From Culex pipiens pallens (lineage: Eukaryota > Arthropoda > Insecta > Diptera > Culicidae): 64,000 nucleotides of DNA. Under the pieces are notes generated by a model that was given only the letters and a program-made list of their open reading frames with translations, ran no database searches and had not been told where the DNA came from. The stretch spans positions 31,688,129-31,752,128 of the forward strand of contig NC_068938.1 in the NCBI RefSeq assembly GCF_016801865.2. The letters are read 5' to 3'. The translations under genes and the position numbers were made by a program. Shown in pieces: positions 58,248 to 64,000 of the stretch; the stretch's first letter is position 1; each line of letters starts with the position of its first letter.

Positions 58248-59260
58248 CTTTGGCGAGAGGGAGGGAGGCGCTCCCACAATGTCGCTGGAGATAAACACCA
58301 ATTTAATGGCAATTCCGGGAAAACTTTTACGTCACTGCCGATGGAATTTGTGGAAACACTCAAAGCACTACAGATTTCCGTAACTCAGTCCAAACTAGTT
58401 TTCGTCCTCTGGAACGTCCTTTCGAGCGGAACCTCACTTTTTGACTGCTCTGAAGTTCGTCCGAACCAGTCAGAAAAATGATGATCCGTCCAATGAAGCG
58501 CCCAAATTGACGCCTCCAAGTGCAGACATGCCCCCCACCCCACACCCCTTAGTACCCAGTTAGTAACAGTTCCACCACCTAATCTGCATTCAGCTGACGT
58601 GACGAAGGATAAATAAATCCACACCGCAGAATTGCCTGACGAACTTTTTTTTATTGTTGCTTTTCGGTGAGTTTTCCACCTTCGTGTTGGCTTCCTTACA
58701 AAGTTTTTTGGGTACTGCTTTTTCTCACTTTTGCTTTCCACGGCAGATTTATGAGTTAAATGACACGCTGATTTGAACAGTGGGATTTGTAGTGGAAATG
58801 GTCACTTTAACCAAAACGTCTCATAACAAAAAAATAAATTTGTAAAAAAAACATGAATTTGATTTTTTTTAACTAGATCCGTCTGCAGAATAAAAATCTT
58901 ACAGTAAGGATTCCCTTTCAAAATCCTTGTTACAGAGACCTGAGCGACGTCGTCTGTCAAGTTCTAGGTTGTTGGTTGCATCGCCGGTTTTCGAACCAGC
59001 TTCAACCACCAATATCTAATAATAAACCAGATTTATGGCGGTAAGGCACACCACCTGCACTTGTTATCGTCGGTAGTAGGTGGCAACCAGAACTCATAGT
59101 AAATTTATTATTTTCCAGTGCCTTCAATATGGTGTAAAAAGCATTTGAAATTTGACTGGGCTGATGATTGAGTAACTGTGTCACTTGTTTGTGTTTAATT
59201 AATGTTTTCAAATACAAAAATAACAATACACAAGTTTAATTATCAATACTTGTACAATAC
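58248..59260 (-). other. 5' flank of the 446-residue coiled-coil gene
   Basis: 58248-58680 is GC-balanced and probably contains the 5' UTR and promoter on the minus strand. I could not find a clear TATA box, so a TATA-less start is likely. Farther out the sequence turns AT-rich. Confidence 0.45.
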
Positions 59261-59757
59261 GGGCAGACGGTAATAACAAAATTAATAATATTTCAATAAC
59301 AAATCCTGTTAAAATAACAAAAGGTGTTATTATTTTATCCTGAACTTCAACTTCAAGAAGAAAAAATAATAACAGTTTCTGATAAAATAACAAGATTTGG
59401 TATTGAAGTGATATTATATTGAAAATGTTTAATAACACGCTAATAAGAAGAAATGTTATACATTTCGAAAATTCTCCTAAAAACAAGATTTGTTATTCCT
59501 ATGGTATTCTGACTTAGAAATAAAATTACCATAAATCGCACAAATGGAAAAGTTCACACAATCTGTTTTTATTTTTTCTTATGTTAAATATGTTTAGATC
59601 TTTGGGATAATTTTGTCCGATTTCATTGGGGTCATTATTTTGGCCATGAAATGGGGTCCTTAAGCTAAAATTTTCCTAAAAAGTTGAAATTTTGAAAGTT
59701 GATTTTTTTTAATTATTTGATATACCCCCTAAGGGACATTGCTAATATTGGCTAGAA

Positions 59758-60078
59758 AAAAAAGTAAGTAAATCTTTCCCAGTTCCTGAGGGAAACACCC
59801 TTGAAGAGTATCGGGGCCGGCATTTACAAAGCGGATTCAGTGGCAGTTCTTTACTCAACTAATGTTTACATATTAAGGTTAATGTTAACATTCCATAGGT
59901 CGCCTCCCTAAGGTGTCGTGATAAGGTCCAGTTTGTGACGATACACTACCTTCCCTTTACTAAGCAATCGATTCCAGAAGGGAAAAGATCACCAGTTGTG
60001 TTGGTCCGAGCCGGGATTTGAACCCCGATCTACCGCTTACGAGGCGGAAGCGTTAACACTGGGCTACGTGGCTCGGTC
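59758..60078 (-). mobile_element. tRNA-derived SINE, family D (tRNA-Thr-like head)
   Basis: On the minus strand the head has CCGAGCC to close on GGCTCGG, an anticodon-type stem CCGC-CTCGTAA-GCGG (CGT in the anticodon position) and a B box GGGTTCAAATCCC. One T-stem and one acceptor mismatch argue against a functional tRNA. Perfect 13-base duplications ATATTGGCTAGAA flank it (59745-59757 and 60079-60091). The 3' end, on the low-coordinate side, has an A/T-rich tail. Confidence 0.9.
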
Positions 60079-60404
60079 ATATTGGCTAGAACTATTGGAT
60101 AATTTGACCATTTCGTCGGGGTCATTATTTTAGCCATGAAATTGGGTCCTTAAATTAAAATTATTCTATAAAGTAGAAAATTTTAATGTTGATTTTTTAA
60201 TTATTTGATATACCCCCAAAGGGACTTTTCTAATATTGGATAGAACTATGGAATAATTTTGACCAGCTTTAATTAAGCTTAAATTAATGTGATAAAATTA
60301 ACTTTTGAAAGTTGTTTTTTTTTTAAATTGTGTTGTATTCCCTAATGGAATTGATTTATTTATTGAGAATTTTTGAAATGTGAATAACAAAAACTGTTAT
60401 TATT

Positions 60405-60635
60405 TTCACAGAGCGAGGAAGTCGGAGCTGACGTTGAAGTTCGAGCTGGAGTGAGACCTCGGAGACGGCATCGGATTCAACTAATTTTCAGCAATTTTTA
60501 CTTGGAGTCGGAATCTGTGAAGTCAGGTATTTTTGGAGAGCTGAAGTCGACGTTGCATCCAGAGTCGGAGTTTTATTCAAAGTATGGATTTAAAGTCGCT
60601 TGAAGGTACCCGACTCTGCAGCCCTGACTAGTACA
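60405..60635. repeat. Degenerate GAGTCGGA-type repeat
   Basis: GAAGTCGGAG, GGAGTCGGAATC, CAGAGTCGGAG and CCCGACTCTGCAG are spaced irregularly over 230 bases inside the ATAAC-rich element. It may be a separate small insertion; ends not visible. Confidence 0.5.
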
Positions 60636-61089
60636 GAAGAGTTATGGCAACTGCAGGTTTATTTGCAAATGGCAAATAAACCAAAACAATAACTTTTTTT
60701 GTTATGGAGACATACCAGTTCAATAACAATTTTTGTTATTATGCTGCTCCTCCTCTCCGCACAAAATAACAAATCTTGTTATTCCTTCATGATTCCTTCT
60801 GTGTTATTGGTTTGTTATTGCAATAACAACATAATAACAGTTTAAGTTATTCTTCGAACAAATCTTTGTTATTGATTTTTGTTATTTTAACAACTAATCC
60901 GATCATCCCAATAACATATTTCGATCTTCTCACAATATCAAAAACTGACCTTCCCAAGTTATTTCCGTCTGCTCGGGTTAATATAGTCTTTATTTGAAAT
61001 GAATAAAAAGTGATACACCAAACAGTTCTTGATTTCAGAGATTTTTTCTACATACTTCTTCTGAATATAGTTTTTTTTTAATATATTCA

Positions 61090-61280
61090 TGTACCGTCAT
61101 CTGGGGCGAATTGGTATTACAGTCTCAATTGGGGCAGCAGTGTTTAGAGCACTTAAAAGTTTAAAATTTGGAAATGGTTGTACACATTTTATTGGTCTGA
61201 GTCTGTCCTAACCAAAACCAACCGGCAAATTCAAAATATTGTGCTCCGATATGGTTAAAACTGCTTTCCCAATTCACCCC
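61090..61280. repeat. MITE-like remnant related to 14336-14525
   Basis: CCGTCATCTGGGGCGAATTGG at one side and CCCAATTCACCCCAG at the other suggest eroded inverted ends with an interior shared with 14336-14525. Confidence 0.6.
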
Positions 61281-61284
61281 AGCC

Positions 61285-62179
61285 TATAATTTGCATATTT
61301 TGAGAGATATTTTTAGTCAAAATTAGGGCATTTAAAAAAATTCTTGCAAAGTTAAATTTGTACATTTACCATAAATTATTTTATACAAAATTCAGGATTA
61401 ACAATTTTTTAGAAGAAGGCAATTACTTTCCAAGTTGAAGTGTACATTTATTCACCTAAATTTTAGCTCAAGGTTTGTTTTTAATTTGCTTAAACCGTTC
61501 ATCATTTTCAAGAAAAACTGATCAGCACTCAAAAATTCTCAATTCTACGAATTTCTTCAACAATACTATTCAGCAGGTTCGGTTGTACCTTCCCGAAGCC
61601 ACTATATGGATTATGTATACATTGACTTCGTAGTCGCTAGTTACTGATTATTGTTGTTTTGCATACCCTTCAAGAAATAGGAAAATGATTTAGAGTTTTT
61701 ATTATACTGTTATTTGCTCTGAATTTCGAATTGTGATAGATTTTATGTTTTATTTGGTCTTACAATTCTGAAGTTTTTCTTCTTGAGTTCTATAATCTGT
61801 GGGATTTCCTATGTTTATAGGTTCTATTTCAAATAAAACTCTAAAATAGATTATTTTATTATTGCTGATTGCGAATAAGATCACGATTCTCCTTCGCTTC
61901 GACTGACAGGGATTAAAGCCGCCGAACTACCGCAGTGTAAAAATCTGCAGGTTGAACTGAAATTCCGTGTTGATTTGGCTGTCAACTTGGTTTGTTTTCA
62001 ATATTTTCCAAAAAGTCAGCTGAAAACTCAAGGCAACCTTTGACAACAACCGAAAATCTGTTCTGCGGCTGTCATGCGGCCGTTTTTCTGCGGTCATATC
62101 AGCGCGCGCGAACTCTTATTATTTACGCCCGCGGTAATACCTTAATCTAATAAGTTATTAGTTAAGATAAGAAATTCAT
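61285..62179. other. No gene recognised
   Basis: AT-rich to 61880; 61880-62130 is balanced, with a GCGCGCGCG tract at 62102-62110. No coding structure. It may hold distal control DNA for the protease gene. Confidence 0.4.
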
Positions 62180-62500
62180 CATCATCACAAACAAAATCAA
62201 ATCAAATTGTTCGCTCAACAGCATAACCTTGGCGTTCTCTATTGCGAGATTCCTACTAGAAACTAGTTGTCCGAAGGCTTGATTGTTGAGGCAACTGCAA
62301 AACCTCACGACTCCTACACATGGACTGAGCTAACGACCTAACCTCTAGGTTAGACCGGGGCCAACATTTACATTTCCATCCGGCGGAAGGCGTGATCAGA
62401 AAAATCTCGTCAAAAAAAGCCACCGGAGCCGACTGGAACCAAACCCAAGCCAACTGGGATGAGAGGTAACCACTCTTACCACTACACCACCGGACCCGAC
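62180..62500 (-). mobile_element. tRNA-derived SINE related to family B
   Basis: On the minus strand GGTGGTGTAGTGGTAAGAG is a good A-box region and GGGTTTGGTTCCAG a weak B box, with CCGGTGG to TCGGCTCCGG as outer stem. The body shares CTTCCGCCGGATGG, GTTAGGTCGTTAGCTC and GTAGGAGTCGTG with the dimeric SINE at 56078. The tail ends in A/T- and GAT-rich repeats. It accounts for a third of the long minus-strand frame at 62256-62948. Confidence 0.75.
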
Positions 62501-62963
62501 TGATATCACATGTCACCCTAAAAATAACCGCAATGCTCATGGAACCCAACCAGGTCGAGTTAACATCGCGCGTTTCAAATCCAATCAAGATCCTCAAACA
62601 TCCTGAGTTGCTGCTGATTTCCTGTTTTTCTATTTCCCTGAACAGCTTCAACATGCTATCCTTGAACTTCGACGACGAACGCTCACGCTCAAACCCAACA
62701 CAACTTCCATTGAAGCAAAACCCACCATTGGGGAAGAATTTTCCCAGGGCACTTTCTCGATGCACTTCCGCCGAGTCGTCTGACGACTCAACAACTTTAC
62801 TCCATGCAAACATTGTTTCCAATCGAAGAACCGCGCCAGCTTGCGACGATTTTAAAGTAGATTTCAATCGCGGGCGACCCACTGTCGCAAAAACTGTTTT
62901 GATTACATGGCAATTTCGGTGCGCCCAAGAACTTGCCAACTTTGTCAACTGACCTCCTCACCG
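62501..62963. other. Overlapping antiparallel open frames, coding status unclear
   Basis: A plus-strand frame (62533-62952, 139 codons) and a minus-strand frame (62256-62948, 230 codons) cover the same DNA. The minus frame runs into a SINE, so it is not a native gene. The plus frame shows no domain or signal peptide. It ends 12 bases before the protease initiator. Confidence 0.4.
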
Positions 62964-62997
62964 TCAGTGTGAAGTCATAGCTCGTACATTGCAGATC
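62964..62997 (+). promoter_or_regulatory. Inr/DPE core promoter of the cathepsin-like gene
   Basis: The initiator TCAGTG (A+1 at 62966) and AGATC at +28 to +32 exactly match the insect Inr and downstream promoter element spacing (RGWYV). No TATA is present. The predicted 5' UTR is 76 bases. Confidence 0.75.
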
Positions 62998-63041
62998 GAT
63001 TTTTTTACAAGTTTTGAGACGCGTTAAAAGTGTTCGAAAGT

Positions 63042-64000
63042 ATGGCCTATAAAGTGATAGCAGTTTTTGGCGTGGCTTTGATTGGCAGCTGGATGACTTT
63101 AGCACAGGACAGGGAGTTGGAAGAAGCCCCTCTAGAAGTATCGACGGAAAAGTCCAACAACATTACCTCGTTCGAGTCATACTTGGTAGCGTGGATTTGA
63201 AAAGGTTAAAGTGCTTCGCTTTGAAGTTAATTTTGGCGTTTTCTGCAGGATGCGTTCAACAAAAAATACTTTGCAAAATATCGCATGGAACGGCGGCGGA
63301 CGGCGTTCGAGAAGAACCTCGAAGAAATCAACAGCCACAACAGAGAGTTCGAGGAGGGGAAAAGTCAGTTCAGAATGGGGCTGAACAAATTTGCTGATTT
63401 GGTGAGTTGAGTGTGGAACAGAGGGTACTGGTTGTTGCTGTTTTATTTTTTGAAAAAAATATTATATTTTTTTGGAGATTTGTCACCTCCTTTTTTCCCG
63501 CAGGACAACGAACTGTACAAGAAGCAGATGGTCCGCATGCGGGACACCAACCACCGCAAGATGGACGTGGAAATCAACGACGAAATTGTGGGTGCCGCTG
63601 CGAAGGACGTCCCGGACAGCCTGGACTGGCGAACGAAGGGCTTCGTGACGAGTCCGGTGAACCAGAAGACGTGCGGTTCCTGTTACGCGTTCAGCATTTC
63701 GTACGCCATCACGGGTCAAATCATGCAGCGCATCGGGCGGCTCGAGTATGTGAGTCAACAGCAGCTGGTGGACTGCTCGGTCGAGACGGGGAATCAGGTT
63801 GGTAGTCAGATTGATCACGTTGTAAGTTTAAATTAATCAATCAACTGCTCATTTTTAGGGTTGTGCCGGTGGTTCGTTACGGTACACCCTCAAGTATCTT
63901 GAGAAATGTGGTGGAATCATGCGACAGGTCGACTACCCGTACACTTCTTCGGTGAGTACAACCAAAAACCCTTCTTAAAACATCCAACTTCCAGCAGCAA
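63042..64000 (+). CDS. Cathepsin L-like papain-family cysteine protease (5' part, runs off window)
   Basis: Exons 63042-63185, 63249-63401, 63504-63797 and 63859-63951 are in phase 0 throughout; a fifth exon probably starts at 63995. A signal peptide (residues 1-21, ending MTLA) is followed by an I29 inhibitor propeptide with an ERFNIN-like helix (F..N...I...N) and NKFAD. The mature part starts near VPDSLDW (about residue 135). Oxyanion Gln153 and catalytic Cys159 lie in the CGSCYAFS motif; the usual Trp after the Cys is Tyr. GCAGGS replaces the common GCNGG. The catalytic His and Asn lie beyond the window. Papain-family proteases of this kind act in lysosomes or are secreted in the gut; which applies here cannot be told. 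An Inr/DPE promoter precedes it. Family certain, exact orthologue unknown. Confidence 0.93.

Larger units (their letters stand above)
59261..60977. mobile_element. ATAAC-rich TIR element, long copy with nested SINE
   Basis: GGGCAGACGGTAATAAC and GTTATTTCCGTCTGCTCGGG-type ends match 33106-33516. TAACA/TGTTA words fill the first 250 and last 350 bases. Two direct internal repeats (GGGGTCATTATTTT, ATTTGATATACCCCC) occur on either side of the nested SINE. Confidence 0.75.

Noticed and set aside
60000..60078. tRNA-Thr (CGT)-like gene on the minus strand
   Set aside because: Stem mismatches, and it forms the head of an element bounded by 13-base duplications, so it belongs to a SINE.
62256..62948. 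230-codon minus-strand frame that looks like a gene by length
   Set aside because: About a third of it reads through a tRNA-headed SINE (62180-62500), and the rest is covered by an equally open plus-strand frame. No domain, signal peptide or splice evidence.

Overview
The window is AT-rich, intron-bearing eukaryotic DNA packed with short inverted-repeat transposons and tRNA-derived SINEs. The gene content (an insect-type neuropeptide precursor and a papain-family protease with insect core-promoter motifs) and the mix of TA-flanked MITEs, hAT elements with 8-bp target duplications and tRNA-headed SINEs fit a culicine mosquito, most likely Culex. That species-level call is inference. There is no sign of bacterial genes, CRISPR arrays, viral genes or a working transposase.

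Four genes can be supported. (1) On the minus strand at 3916-7983, three exons encode a 333-residue secreted prohormone. It ends in a Lys-Arg site followed by PAKAIFTNIRFL plus an amide-donor Gly at the very C-terminus, and I read it as the insect RFLamide precursor. (2) On the minus strand at 14925-15599, an intronless gene encodes a 224-residue coiled-coil protein behind a TATA/Inr promoter. A short divergent, apparently frameshifted reading frame lies just upstream at 15786-16094. (3) On the minus strand at 35747-58247, six exons encode a 446-residue charged coiled-coil protein, reconstructed here by splice-phase matching. Its first intron is 14.2 kb and full of transposons. (4) On the plus strand, from 63042 to beyond the window, lie the first four exons of a cathepsin L-like protease, with an Inr/DPE promoter. 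An orphan TATA promoter on the minus strand near 34.76 kb has a 5'-leader-like sequence but no recognisable coding exon directly behind it.

The rest is mostly mobile DNA. Two hAT-type elements have perfect 8-bp duplications (9790-10881 and 26458-31807). Many MITEs have TA duplications and recognisable terminal repeats, and several families occur two or three times here. There is a near-perfect palindrome with arms of about 420 bp at 19855-20833, and a 2-kb fold-back at 55072-57024 built from tandem units. Several SINE families are present, some nested inside MITEs so that relative insertion order can be read. Between these elements are AT-rich intergenic and intronic stretches in which I see no gene; they are listed so that the coverage is explicit.

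The genes do not form an obvious functional unit. The most interesting biology is the RFLamide-type prohormone, with a Cys-bracketed segment next to its terminal peptide. Next are the structural features of the repeats: the recent long palindrome, a SINE with a paralogous empty site, a micro-hairpin present three times, and a (CA)n microsatellite serving as the pyrimidine tract of a splice acceptor.
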